Shown here piece by piece: positions 1 to 6,435 of a DNA stretch of 35,461 bases. Under the pieces are notes generated by a model, which saw only the letters and a list, made by a program, of their open reading frames with translations, was not told where the DNA came from and made no database searches. Position 1 is the first letter of the stretch. Each line of letters opens with the position of its first letter. The stretch is from a virus, in the IMG/VR virus record IMGVR_UViG_3300047481_002870, positions 1 through 35,461 of that record. One strand, given 5' to 3'. The position numbers and the translations under genes are program-made.

Positions 1-41
1 ACATCCATGGTATCAACAGCATCGCGGGTCATGGGTCAGAC

Positions 42-440
42 ATGAAGACCTTCGATGCACAGAAGCAAGATCTTGACTGGGCCCTGGCCTGGCATGATCG
101 CTACTATGCCAACGAAAAGGGCGTGGACGGCGGTTTCATCCTGGCGTTTGGACGCCTACACTACTATGCCCGCACAGCCAAGAAACCTGTGACCTTGGAT
201 CGTGCCGTTGAAGACGATCTCTACGAGCTGTTCAAAGCACATTATGGATCACCCAAAGGCTTCCACAAAGACTGCAAAACTCGGCACACAGATTTCCAAA
301 GCAAAAATGCCTTACCGGAATCTTGGTCAGATGCTTGCCTGACTCCCATCCTGGTCATGGACTACTATGATCCCAACAAACACGGTGGCCGACTGGTGCT
401 GCCGCAAGTGCCGAACATGAGTACCTATGCCGGATACTAA
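42..440 (+). CDS. Conserved hypothetical protein, possibly 5'-partial
   Basis: A 132-residue soluble protein, rich in aromatic residues and acidic overall, with no family I recognise. There is no clear Shine-Dalgarno site before the ATG. Two readings are possible. The frame stays open to the window edge, so the protein may start outside it. Alternatively, a different upstream frame ends in TGA at 43-45, giving an ATGA overlap of the kind common in this genome, with the upstream gene lost off the edge. The 3' end overlaps the next gene by 14 nt, so the two are probably co-transcribed. That it is a gene is fairly safe from its length and packing; its function is unknown. Confidence 0.6.
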   Translation: MKTFDAQKQDLDWALAWHDRYYANEKGVDGGFILAFGRLHYYARTAKKPVTLDRAVEDDLYELFKAHYGSPKGFHKDCKTRHTDFQSKNALPESWSDACLTPILVMDYYDPNKHGGRLVLPQVPNMSTYAGY

Positions 441-819
441 GATCTTGTACTTCTATGTGTGGCAGCATCGTTTTGTAGACTCCAACGATGCTGTGCAAAC
501 TCGCACCTGTTTCGGACTGACCAGCAATCCACTGAGTCGGTGTCAGAGCTACGAAGGCCATGTGGGTCATGACGTCAAATTCCTGGCCCTGTGGTCCGGA
601 CCTGAACGTTTGATCCGCGAGCTGGAAAGCCGGCTCAAACGCGATTTCCATGAACATCTTTTCGTGGGCGCCGGTGGCTATCGCTACGAGTGGGTCACGG
701 AATCTGTACCCACCGAGCATGTGCTGGCCTGGGTGCAATGGGAGATCGAACACACTTTCACAGGTATCAATGCAGTCACAGAGCATGCACAACTTGAACC
801 CCGAGGACATCATGAGTAA
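427..819 (+). CDS. GIY-YIG-like (T5orf172/MUG113 type) protein
   Basis: A 130-residue protein. A first strand with YFYVWQH (residues 9-14) and a second with CFGLTSNPLSR (28-38) sit where GIY-YIG folds carry their GIY and YIG elements. A helix with RELESRLKRDF (64-74) places a Glu where T5orf172/MUG113 proteins have their conserved one, and EWV (88-90) matches their terminal EW motif. The canonical GIY and YIG residues are only loosely kept, so it could be a degenerate nuclease or a DNA-binding relative. Phages use such proteins for homing or DNA processing. It overlaps the genes on both sides. The fold call is an inference from motif order. Confidence 0.5.
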   Translation: MPDTKILYFYVWQHRFVDSNDAVQTRTCFGLTSNPLSRCQSYEGHVGHDVKFLALWSGPERLIRELESRLKRDFHEHLFVGAGGYRYEWVTESVPTEHVLAWVQWEIEHTFTGINAVTEHAQLEPRGHHE

Positions 820-1027
820 ACTTCAACTTTATGGCCGACCCTATGTGATCTTTGATCCAGCCAACAAGGATCATCGCCGATGGTTTGCCAAATTTAACAA
901 ACATCTGTCCTGGGGCGGCTGCCCGGTGCGATTCGTCATTGATGATGATCACGGTGATCTAGTGACCATGATACAACGCAAGTTGATACAATATTACGTG
1001 GACAAGGAATTCGCCGACAAGGTGTGA
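812..1027 (+). CDS. Small conserved phage protein, unknown function
   Basis: A 71-residue protein starting at the ATG inside the end of the previous gene (8-nt overlap), with a GAGG element about 8 nt upstream. The frame stays open further upstream, but that part is only a shadow of the preceding gene. The product has a basic and aromatic N-terminal half and an acidic DDDHGD patch in the middle. I recognise no catalytic motif. It ends 15 nt before the next start, and a late-type promoter fills that gap. Confidence 0.65.
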   Translation: MSKLQLYGRPYVIFDPANKDHRRWFAKFNKHLSWGGCPVRFVIDDDHGDLVTMIQRKLIQYYVDKEFADKV

Positions 1028-1029
1028 TC

Positions 1030-1037
1030 TATAAATA
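1030..1037 (+). promoter_or_regulatory. T4-type late promoter (TATAAATA)
   Basis: An exact match to the T4 late consensus TATAAATA, which T4 reads with its gp55 sigma factor and gp45 clamp. The element covers about -13 to -6 in T4, so the predicted start site is 1043, the A of the downstream ATG. No Shine-Dalgarno site fits in the 5-nt gap. The mRNA is therefore predicted to be leaderless. Confidence 0.7.
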
Positions 1038-1042
1038 TCGGC

Positions 1043-3001
1043 ATGACGTCACGTATCTTTGAGATCAAGACGCCGGCCGAAGCTCAAGCTGACTCTTCCC
1101 AGGATGTTGAACCCGCACCTCTCCTAGTGCCAGAAGAGAGTCCGCATACTCGCATGCTGGAACGAGTGGCTGAGCTTAGCCGGGGTCGTCCACAAAAAAA
1201 CACCGAACAAGTGATCATCCATTCGGTCACACGCCGAAAGCGTGTGGCTATGGTCATGACTCCGTTCTGGAGCGTGGACATAGCTCCTTACAACATTGCG
1301 AGATTGACAGCTCTTGCCAAGGCTGCAGGTTTCGCTGCCTGTGCCTATGATCTCAATGTGCAGTGCTATCATGCACTGGGCGGTGAGCTATGGAGTCCCT
1401 ATACTGACTGGAAATGGGAACAGGATGTGTACTGGACCGAAGTGCATCCACAGATTGAAGCCACACTTAATCAGCACATCGACCGCATCGTAGAGTTTGC
1501 TCCTGACATCATTGGATTCAGCCTTTACTATACTAACAACAACTGTGCCAGTTGGGTGATTGAACAACTCCGACAACGCTTGCCTGGAGTGAAGATCCTG
1601 GGCGGCGGCAGCCAGGCCATACAAGAAAAGGTGCGTTACGATCACTTGTTTGATCACATCGTGGTCGGCGAGGGTGAGCAACTGTTCCTGGAGATCCTGG
1701 AAAACATCGAAGCCGATGCTGAACCCTTGCCCAAGTTCCTGCGTCATCCCAAGAGCCAAAGGATCGATCTTGACAGCATGCCTTGGCCTGACTATTCAGA
1801 TCTGCCTTTGGATCTCTATCGCCTGGGCACATCTGTGGGATCAGAGATCAGTCGCGGCTGTGTGGCCAAGTGCCAGTTCTGCTCAGAAACCACGTTCTGG
1901 CGCTATCGCGGTCGCCTGGCCGGTAATATCGTGGACGAAATTGAGTATCAATATCGTACTTTTGGTGTGCGTACTGTATGGTTCATCGACAGCTTGGTCA
2001 ATGGCAATCTCCGAGAACTGAGAGCCTTTGCCCTAGGCATCGTGGGTCGCGGCATCGACATCAACTGGCTGGGTTACTGCCGCTGCGACGAAAGGATGGA
2101 CCTGGCCTACTTTGAAGATCTCAAGGCATCTGGTTGTGATCTACTCAACTTTGGCATCGAATCCGGCAGCCAGTATGTGCTGGACATCATGAAGAAAAAC
2201 GTCAAGGTGGCCGCGGTCGAGCAGAATCTTCGCGACATCACACAGGTCAAGATCAATGCTTTCACCAATTGGTTCGTGGGCTTTCCTGGCGAACGACCCA
2301 GAGATTTTGCCGACACCATGACCCTGATGTGGCGAACTCGCAACACCAACATCATTGGTTATGCAGTACAGACCTGCAATGTATTGCCAGACACACCCTT
2401 GCATCTCGAGCGCGATCGTTTCGACATCAGTCACGGACACTTTGGTGGACATTGGGTGATGAACGACTATGAAAATACTGTGCTGCATCGATTGATCCGG
2501 CTCAAAAGCGTGAACATACTCATGAATCACATGCGCCGTGGCACTGCTAGGCACAAGATCGAGCGTCCCGGGGTGGAAAGCCATTACACTCTCAGCTACC
2601 GGAGTGATCGAGCTCGAGAATCCATTCCCTACGAGACCGATTTTGATCATCGCATCATCCAGATCGATTTCAATCCCATGGCCAACAGCTTGGTCAACGA
2701 AATCTGGCCATTGTTGCGTGTACTGTGGCTGGCCTGGGGGGAGTTTGAACTCAACGTCACATTTGATCATGATCGAGACAGCGTGGAGTTTGGGCCCAGT
2801 CGAGTGCCAGTAGACTCAATGACCAGGATGGATGCGCAGATTTGGTTCCGCATCGAAGCAAACGGGCACTGGCACAGCCGGCATGTGTACGATGTGCAAG
2901 CCGGTGGTCCCAATGGTTGGCCCGACGAACGCGGGCTGGACTATGGATTCCGCTTGGGTTGGGAAGGGCGCGGGCACTGGACCCGCCCGGTTGACCAATA
3001 A
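1043..3001 (+). CDS. B12-binding radical SAM protein
   Basis: A 652-residue protein. After about 65 polar residues comes a Rossmann-like region (about 67-215) of the cobalamin-binding type found in class B radical SAM enzymes, including the GEGE motif common before the SAM domain. The radical SAM core carries Cys273-x3-Cys277-x2-Cys280 for the 4Fe-4S cluster, followed by a TIM-barrel-like region and a variable C-terminal domain (about 480-652). The classical DxHxxG cobalamin motif is not evident, so cofactor use is uncertain. Such enzymes do methylations or ring and lipid rearrangements; the substrate cannot be read from sequence. It sits alone behind an exact late-type promoter, so it is probably made late in infection. 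It could be an auxiliary metabolic gene or modify phage components. Confidence 0.88.
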   Translation: MTSRIFEIKTPAEAQADSSQDVEPAPLLVPEESPHTRMLERVAELSRGRPQKNTEQVIIHSVTRRKRVAMVMTPFWSVDIAPYNIARLTALAKAAGFAACAYDLNVQCYHALGGELWSPYTDWKWEQDVYWTEVHPQIEATLNQHIDRIVEFAPDIIGFSLYYTNNNCASWVIEQLRQRLPGVKILGGGSQAIQEKVRYDHLFDHIVVGEGEQLFLEILENIEADAEPLPKFLRHPKSQRIDLDSMPWPDYSDLPLDLYRLGTSVGSEISRGCVAKCQFCSETTFWRYRGRLAGNIVDEIEYQYRTFGVRTVWFIDSLVNGNLRELRAFALGIVGRGIDINWLGYCRCDERMDLAYFEDLKASGCDLLNFGIESGSQYVLDIMKKNVKVAAVEQNLRDITQVKINAFTNWFVGFPGERPRDFADTMTLMWRTRNTNIIGYAVQTCNVLPDTPLHLERDRFDISHGHFGGHWVMNDYENTVLHRLIRLKSVNILMNHMRRGTARHKIERPGVESHYTLSYRSDRARESIPYETDFDHRIIQIDFNPMANSLVNEIWPLLRVLWLAWGEFELNVTFDHDRDSVEFGPSRVPVDSMTRMDAQIWFRIEANGHWHSRHVYDVQAGGPNGWPDERGLDYGFRLGWEGRGHWTRPVDQ

Positions 3002-3019
3002 TTCACCATTTGCTATAAT
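2991..3019 (+). promoter_or_regulatory. Sigma70-like promoter TTGACC-N17-TATAAT
   Basis: The -35 TTGACC (2991-2996) overlaps the end of the radical SAM gene. A 17-bp spacer and a perfect TATAAT (3014-3019) follow. The ATG at 3026 lies 6 nt after the -10 box, so the predicted start site coincides with the start codon. The TTGACCAATWA stretch recurs at 3250, 3464 and 7293. Confidence 0.85.
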
Positions 3020-3025
3020 TAGAGC

Positions 3026-3253
3026 ATGAAAGATTTGAACTGGTATCTCAAATGGACAGCCACTGCGATCTTGATCGCCGGGACCGCGGTCAACAGCCTG
3101 GGCTACTACCCGCAAGGTCCCTTGATCCTGGCCCTAGGCGGAGTGATCTGGCTAGTGGTCAGTGTGCGTTGGCGTGAGCCCAGTCTCATCGTCACCAACG
3201 GGATCATGCTGCTAACCGGCCTTGCCGGTCTGGCCTGGAATTACCTAGGTTGA
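3026..3253 (+). CDS. Small conserved membrane protein
   Basis: A 75-residue protein with about three hydrophobic segments: roughly residues 10-27, 32-47 and 56-73. A basic WRE patch lies between the second and third. I recall similar short membrane proteins in T4-like phages of aquatic bacteria, with no known function. It has its own strong sigma70-like promoter with the predicted start site at the ATG, so the transcript should be leaderless. The next promoter begins over its stop codon, so it is probably a single-gene unit expressed early. Confidence 0.75.
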   Translation: MKDLNWYLKWTATAILIAGTAVNSLGYYPQGPLILALGGVIWLVVSVRWREPSLIVTNGIMLLTGLAGLAWNYLG

Positions 3254-3278
3254 CCAATAAACACAGATCTGGTATACT
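3250..3278 (+). promoter_or_regulatory. Sigma70-like promoter TTGACC-N17-TATACT
   Basis: TTGACC (3250-3255), a 17-bp spacer and TATACT (3273-3278). The -35 overlaps the previous stop codon. The spacer contains the 8-bp palindrome CAGATCTG at 3264-3271. The predicted start is near 3285, three bases before a short leader ORF at 3288. Confidence 0.8.
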
Positions 3279-3287
3279 AGGACTATC

Positions 3288-3314
3288 ATGACCATCAAGG
3301 GAGATGCGCAGTGA
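3288..3314 (+). other. Possible 8-codon leader ORF (MTIKGDAQ)
   Basis: An ATG about 3 nt after the predicted transcription start opens an 8-codon frame. Its TGA (3312-3314) overlaps the GTG start of the next gene at 3311. The arrangement would allow near-leaderless initiation followed by re-initiation at the GTG, but the GTG also has its own GGGAGA site, so the ORF may be incidental. Confidence 0.3.
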
Positions 3315-3439
3315 GGAACTTTGTGCTGGGATTTTTGGTAGGAATCGTAGTGGCCACCATTGGTGTCACAGGCATCGCCCGCTTGCTGGACCGTGGGGTA
3401 GAAGTGGTAAAATCCAGTGCCCAGGAACTGGCACAGTAG
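3311..3439 (+). CDS. Small single-span membrane protein (GTG start)
   Basis: A 42-residue protein read from GTG, with a GGGAGA ribosome-binding site about 7 nt upstream. It has one hydrophobic segment (residues 4-21, containing GFLVGIVVATIG) followed by ARLLDRGVEVVK and a short polar tail. I recall this architecture (a short N-terminal span and a LDRGVE-type motif) in many T4-like phages of aquatic bacteria, function unknown. It was found by reading the gap between two promoters. It is probably a membrane-anchored early protein. Confidence 0.7.
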   Translation: MRNFVLGFLVGIVVATIGVTGIARLLDRGVEVVKSSAQELAQ

Positions 3440-3463
3440 GAAAACCGCTTGTTTTAGCAGAGG

Positions 3464-3492
3464 TTGACCAATTATTCGCCAAATGCTATAAT
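3464..3492 (+). promoter_or_regulatory. Sigma70-like promoter TTGACC-N17-TATAAT
   Basis: TTGACC (3464-3469), a 17-bp spacer and TATAAT (3487-3492), almost the same sequence as the promoter at 2991. Unlike that one it is followed by a leader of about 58 nt with an AGAAAGG ribosome-binding site before the ATG at 3557. Confidence 0.85.
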
Positions 3493-3556
3493 ATAGGTGT
3501 AGTAAAAATCGCAGTAATCCATCAACTTGTTAGGCAACTTAGAAAGGCAACACACT

Positions 3557-3901
3557 ATGGCAACTGATAAACTTTTCACCGTGGCAGGTACTGCTCGCAA
3601 CCCCGATGGCACCGTCAAGGCTCGTTTCGCCAATGACCTGGTGAGTCGTGTCAAGATCCTGACCAAAGCCGGCTGCTCTGATATCGATCTCATTGAGCTT
3701 CCCCAGCCCATGACCAAGCTCGAGGCTCTGCAACATCTGCAGGGTCTGGGCCGTACCCAAGGTGATGCTGGTTATGCCGTGGCCAATAAACTGGCCGAGA
3801 AGACCAAGCTGGCCAAAAAAGGCGAAGTACGAGTCAAGGCCACCAAGCCTGCTCGCAGCACTGTCACTGCCGAAGACATCATCGCAGCAGTCACCGAGTA
3901 A
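3557..3901 (+). CDS. Conserved phage protein, unknown function
   Basis: A 114-residue protein. The ATG at 3557 is preferred over an in-frame start 30 nt upstream because AGAAAGG lies just before it. The N-terminal half (KLFTVAGTA, then KARFANDLVSRVKIL and DLIELPQPMTK) resembles a short family I recall in T4-like cyanophages. The C-terminal half is rich in Lys and Ala and may bind nucleic acid. It is a single-gene unit between a strong promoter and a strong terminator, which suggests high independent expression. Function unknown. Confidence 0.8.
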   Translation: MATDKLFTVAGTARNPDGTVKARFANDLVSRVKILTKAGCSDIDLIELPQPMTKLEALQHLQGLGRTQGDAGYAVANKLAEKTKLAKKGEVRVKATKPARSTVTAEDIIAAVTE

Positions 3902-3920
3902 GGCCATCGGCTCTCGCCAC

Positions 3921-3946
3921 AAGCGGCCCCAGGGCCGCTTTTTTTT
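3921..3946 (+). terminator. Rho-independent terminator
   Basis: An AAGCGGCC / GGCCGCTT hairpin with a CCAG loop, followed by eight T residues. It lies 20 nt after the stop of the 3557-3901 gene and closes that unit. It is the clearest intrinsic terminator in the window. Confidence 0.92.
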
Positions 3947-3978
3947 GGCCGGCATAATTAGTATATGCACCGCGACAA

Positions 3979-4236
3979 ATGTCTGCCATGACCATACCGA
4001 GATTCCGTTCCGCCGAACCCTTGTTCATCCTGATCATGAGAAACCATGCCACAGCCGAAAGCCTGTTCCGTGCCTGGATACGCGACCAGGCCGTGGAGCA
4101 TGCCCAGGTGCAGGGCAATCGCATGCATCTCCACGAAAGCGGCGCCTGGGAGAAGTTTGTGATCACTTGGCCCCATGGCTGGGCGGACCTCACCATCTGG
4201 GATGCCTGGAATCGCCGACACATCTGGCTAGATTGA
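3979..4236 (+). CDS. Small conserved hypothetical protein
   Basis: An 85-residue protein from ATG 3979; an ATG at 3988 gives 82 residues and neither has a good Shine-Dalgarno site. The body contains RNHATAESLFRAWIRDQA and later HESGAWEKFVITWPHGW, and looks like a small soluble alpha/beta protein. I recognise no catalytic motif. It lies just downstream of the terminator, so it needs its own promoter; I see only a weak CATAAT around 3953-3958 without a matching -35. Confidence 0.6.
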   Translation: MSAMTIPRFRSAEPLFILIMRNHATAESLFRAWIRDQAVEHAQVQGNRMHLHESGAWEKFVITWPHGWADLTIWDAWNRRHIWLD

Positions 4237-4249
4237 CTCGGCATTTTCC

Positions 4250-4278
4250 TTGACACCGGCCAAGATCCTGTATAAAAT
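4250..4278 (+). promoter_or_regulatory. Sigma70-like promoter TTGACA-N17-TAAAAT
   Basis: A perfect -35 TTGACA (4250-4255), 17-bp spacer and TAAAAT (4273-4278). The ATG at 4285 lies 6 nt after the -10 box, so the predicted start site is the start codon. It probably drives the small-gene operon up to nadE. Confidence 0.75.
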
Positions 4279-4284
4279 ACATGC

Positions 4285-4482
4285 ATGGATGTGGCACCCT
4301 TGATCATCACGCTCACTCAACTGCACGACTTGGCCGGCTGTTATCACGCAGATTCAGACTTTGAACGTGACGCCAAAGTAATGGCCTGGATTGGTCCAAG
4401 GTCATACCGTGTGGTCCAGCACCGTGATCAAGCCATCAACACGGATTCCACAGTCCAGATCTTAATCATAAAGGAAAACTAG
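4285..4482 (+). CDS. Small hypothetical protein, first gene of an operon
   Basis: A 65-residue soluble protein. The ATG at 4285 is preferred because it fits the promoter spacing seen at three other genes; an out-of-frame ATG lies 4 nt upstream. I recognise no family. One nucleotide separates its stop from the next start, so it heads a run of overlapping genes reaching nadE. The transcript is predicted to be leaderless. Confidence 0.6.
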   Translation: MDVAPLIITLTQLHDLAGCYHADSDFERDAKVMAWIGPRSYRVVQHRDQAINTDSTVQILIIKEN

Positions 4483-4483
4483 C

Positions 4484-4678
4484 ATGGAAAGCAATCACGA
4501 CATCATCCGACGAGCATTCGAAGAGTATCTTACGGAGAACGAGAAATTTGTCACCAAAGGCGTCAAGGCTTCGGCGGCTCGTGCTCGCAAGGCCCTTCAG
4601 GAAATCTCCAAGGCCATCAAAGAGCGCAGAAAAGAAATCACCGCAGAAAAAGAAGCTCTCAGCGCTGACAAATCATGA
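4484..4678 (+). CDS. Basic helical phage protein (histone-like motif)
   Basis: A 64-residue, almost wholly helical protein. It has an acidic first half and then KGVKASAARARKALQEISK (residues 26-44), a Lys/Arg/Ala pattern like that of small histone-H1-like or Hc1-like proteins. It ends in a charged KERRKEITAEKEA helix. I recall short homologues in many T4-like phages. It may bind nucleic acid, but this is inference from composition. AAAGGA lies upstream of the ATG, and its stop overlaps the next start as ATGA. Confidence 0.75.
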   Translation: MESNHDIIRRAFEEYLTENEKFVTKGVKASAARARKALQEISKAIKERRKEITAEKEALSADKS

Positions 4679-4851
4679 GTGCCACGCCCAACAAAACACG
4701 CAACGGTCGTGACCGTCTGGGCGTATTCAACTGGACACAGTTGGTGGCTGCCTTGGAAAAAGCCCAGCGCGGCCGTGATCGCCAACGCCTGCGTAACCGC
4801 ATGGCCTGGATCCAAAAACATTGCCCACACATGATCCCTGCACAAACATGA
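4675..4851 (+). CDS. Small basic hypothetical protein
   Basis: A 58-residue frame between two annotated-looking genes, joined to both by ATGA overlaps (4675-4678 and 4848-4851). That coupling is the main evidence that it is real. The product is basic, with many Arg and Gln (EKAQRGRDRQRLRNRMAW), and would form one long helix. I recognise no family. Confidence 0.6.
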   Translation: MSATPNKTRNGRDRLGVFNWTQLVAALEKAQRGRDRQRLRNRMAWIQKHCPHMIPAQT

Positions 4852-5033
4852 CCGATCAAGCCACGCTGAGATTCACCAGACCGGTGATGGCTGATCCCGA
4901 CGACCCCGATGGTCTCTTGCTGGACCTTGGCCTGGAAATCTGCGAGGTACTGGGCTGGCAAGTGGGCGATGTCTTGACCTGGACTGACAACGGAGATGGG
5001 ACATGGACACTGACCCGCAAAGACCAATCCTAG
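4848..5033 (+). CDS. AbrB/SpoVT-like small protein
   Basis: A 61-residue protein. The pattern LLLDLGLEICEVLGWQVGDV then LTWTDNGDGTWTLTRK is that of a swapped-hairpin AbrB/SpoVT strand-helix-strand unit, as in MazE-like DNA-binding proteins. The first strand is short and the usual basic DNA-binding loop is weak, so binding activity is uncertain. I recall such one-domain proteins in aquatic T4-like phages. It is coupled to the previous gene by ATGA and overlaps the next by 31 nt. Confidence 0.6.
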   Translation: MTDQATLRFTRPVMADPDDPDGLLLDLGLEICEVLGWQVGDVLTWTDNGDGTWTLTRKDQS

Positions 5034-5542
5034 CCGATCTCAACGTCACTGGCGTTGATCTTGACCGGATCTCAGGATTGAGCATCGACGATTCCATCAC
5101 CCTGGATCTCAGCCCGCATGGTGCAGCCGCACAGCCCATCTACAGCATAGACATGGGATCAGGCACCATGTTCAACAACTGGACCGCTGGCACCATCACC
5201 ACCACCACTATTGGTGCCGGCGGTACCGGCAGTACCTTGGGTGCCGGCAGCCTGGACTGGCAAAGTTATGGTATCAAAAGTCCGGTCACCCTCAACCAAA
5301 ATGGCAGCATTGATCTCCAGGGCGACCAGGCCGACATCGTGATCAATGGTGTGAGCCTGTCAGAGACCCTGCGCACTCTACAGGAACGCATGAACATGTT
5401 GGTGCCTGATCCACGCATGGAACAGGAATGGGACGAACTGCGCGAGCTCAGAGAAGCCTATGAGCACAAGCTGGCCCAGTGCCGGGAAAAAAGTCGCATG
5501 TGGGACCGACTCAAAAGCATGCCCCCACCGGAGAAACTATGA
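5003..5542 (+). CDS. Phage protein with Gly/Thr-rich middle and coiled-coil C-terminus
   Basis: A 179-residue protein. GGAG lies 8 nt before the ATG, supporting this start despite the overlap. Residues 1-45 are a polar domain. Residues 50-90 are rich in Gly, Thr and Ser, like fibre or shaft sequence. Residues 120-170 form a charged helix (MEQEWDELRELREAYEHKL) likely to be a coiled coil. This suggests a virion-associated oligomer, but it is encoded away from the structural block. A related coiled-coil tail occurs in T4-like phages as I recall. It is ATGA-coupled to nadE. Confidence 0.65.
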   Translation: MDTDPQRPILADLNVTGVDLDRISGLSIDDSITLDLSPHGAAAQPIYSIDMGSGTMFNNWTAGTITTTTIGAGGTGSTLGAGSLDWQSYGIKSPVTLNQNGSIDLQGDQADIVINGVSLSETLRTLQERMNMLVPDPRMEQEWDELRELREAYEHKLAQCREKSRMWDRLKSMPPPEKL

Positions 5543-6312
5543 CATCTCGACAAAGAATCGCCCATATTACCCGATGGATCAAAAACTACGCTGCTCGTAA
5601 CAGAGTCAAGACTCTAGTAGTAGGTGTGAGCGGCGGCATTGACTCGGCCGTGGTCTCCACTCTGTCGGCGCGTACCGGCCTGCCTGTGATCGCTGTGAGC
5701 ATGCCCATCCGACAAAGCCGAACCACGCACAGCCTCAGCATGGCCCACGGCGCTTGGTTGGTGGAGAATTTTGACAATGTAGAACATCGCCTGGTAGATC
5801 TTACTCCTGCTTTTAAACAGTTTGAGCGACTGTTCTTGGATGGATCTGAACTGGGCCTGGCCAATAGCCGGGCACGACTCAGGATGATGACTCTGTACCA
5901 GATCGCCCAGGACACAGGTGGCATCGTGGTAGGCACCGGCAACAAGGTCGAAGACTTTGGCGTGGGATTCTACACCAAATACGGCGACGGCGGTGTGGAC
6001 ATCTCGCCCATTGGTGATTGTCTCAAGACCCAAGTCTGGGCGATGGGCCGCGAGCTGGGCGTACTGGACGACATCATTGATGCTGCCCCCACTGACGGAC
6101 TCTGGGCCGATGGTCGCACCGACGAGTCACAGCTGGGCATGACCTATCCCGAACTGGAAGAGGCCATGCGACTGGATCAGCTCAACGACGATAATATCGA
6201 GATCCGGAATCTTGACAAAACTCAACGCAGTCTCCTGCGCCGATATCGCGAGATCCGAGCACGGAATCTGCACAAGATGCTGCCCATTCCGGTGTGCAAA
6301 TTTGACACATAA
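5539..6312 (+). CDS. nadE: NH3-dependent NAD+ synthetase
   Basis: A 257-residue enzyme making NAD+ from deamido-NAD+, ATP and ammonia, the last step of NAD synthesis. The ATP-pyrophosphatase P-loop SGGIDS is at residues 31-36. GTGNK (132-136) and TKYGDGGVD (146-154) are the conserved adenine and deamido-NAD contacts of NadE. Length is normal for the ammonia-dependent form; there is no glutaminase domain. The start is the ATG at the ATGA overlap; an earlier in-frame ATG is a shadow of the previous gene. As a phage gene it may keep NAD+ high during infection or counter NAD-depleting defences; that role is inference. Confidence 0.93.
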   Translation: MTSRQRIAHITRWIKNYAARNRVKTLVVGVSGGIDSAVVSTLSARTGLPVIAVSMPIRQSRTTHSLSMAHGAWLVENFDNVEHRLVDLTPAFKQFERLFLDGSELGLANSRARLRMMTLYQIAQDTGGIVVGTGNKVEDFGVGFYTKYGDGGVDISPIGDCLKTQVWAMGRELGVLDDIIDAAPTDGLWADGRTDESQLGMTYPELEEAMRLDQLNDDNIEIRNLDKTQRSLLRRYREIRARNLHKMLPIPVCKFDT

Positions 6313-6330
6313 CTGACCTTCATGTAAACT
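6302..6330 (+). promoter_or_regulatory. Sigma70-like promoter TTGACA-N17-TAAACT
   Basis: TTGACA (6302-6307) overlaps the last codons of nadE. A 17-bp spacer and TAAACT (6325-6330) follow. The predicted start near 6337 falls inside the palindrome CTAGTA-A-TACTAG, so an operator is possible. It drives the cell wall hydrolase and the membrane gene behind it. Confidence 0.7.
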
Positions 6331-6435
6331 AGTAATACTAGCCGTTAATGACCAAATGGTGTCATTTGGCCGGGGTTTGGACCGTATTTCTGGCACCAAA
6401 CTGTAAGTAAAACTACTCAAAAAGGAGAGCACCCC
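6329..6435 (+). promoter_or_regulatory. Structured 5' leader of the cell wall hydrolase gene
   Basis: A leader of about 100 nt. It begins with a 13-bp palindrome, CTAGTA-A-TACTAG (6329-6341), on the predicted start site. The hairpin CCAAATG-GTGT-CATTTGG (6352-6369) follows, and AAGGAGA lies before the ATG. No T-run follows the hairpin, so it is not a terminator. It may be an operator plus a stability or translation-control element for a lysis gene. This is the longest leader among the sigma70-type units here. Confidence 0.45.

Noticed and set aside
1-45. C-terminal end of an upstream gene in a second frame (stop at 43-45)
   Set aside because: The overlap with ATG at 42 is typical for this genome, but 14 codons are too few to support a call, and the frame of the 42-440 gene is also open to the edge.
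5003-6312. The window as a bacterial chromosome segment because of nadE, infA, sodB and erpA
   Set aside because: These genes sit in overlapping arrays with phage-only genes and phage-type late promoters, and no bacterial operon context is present. An assembly chimera remains possible but nothing in the sequence suggests one.
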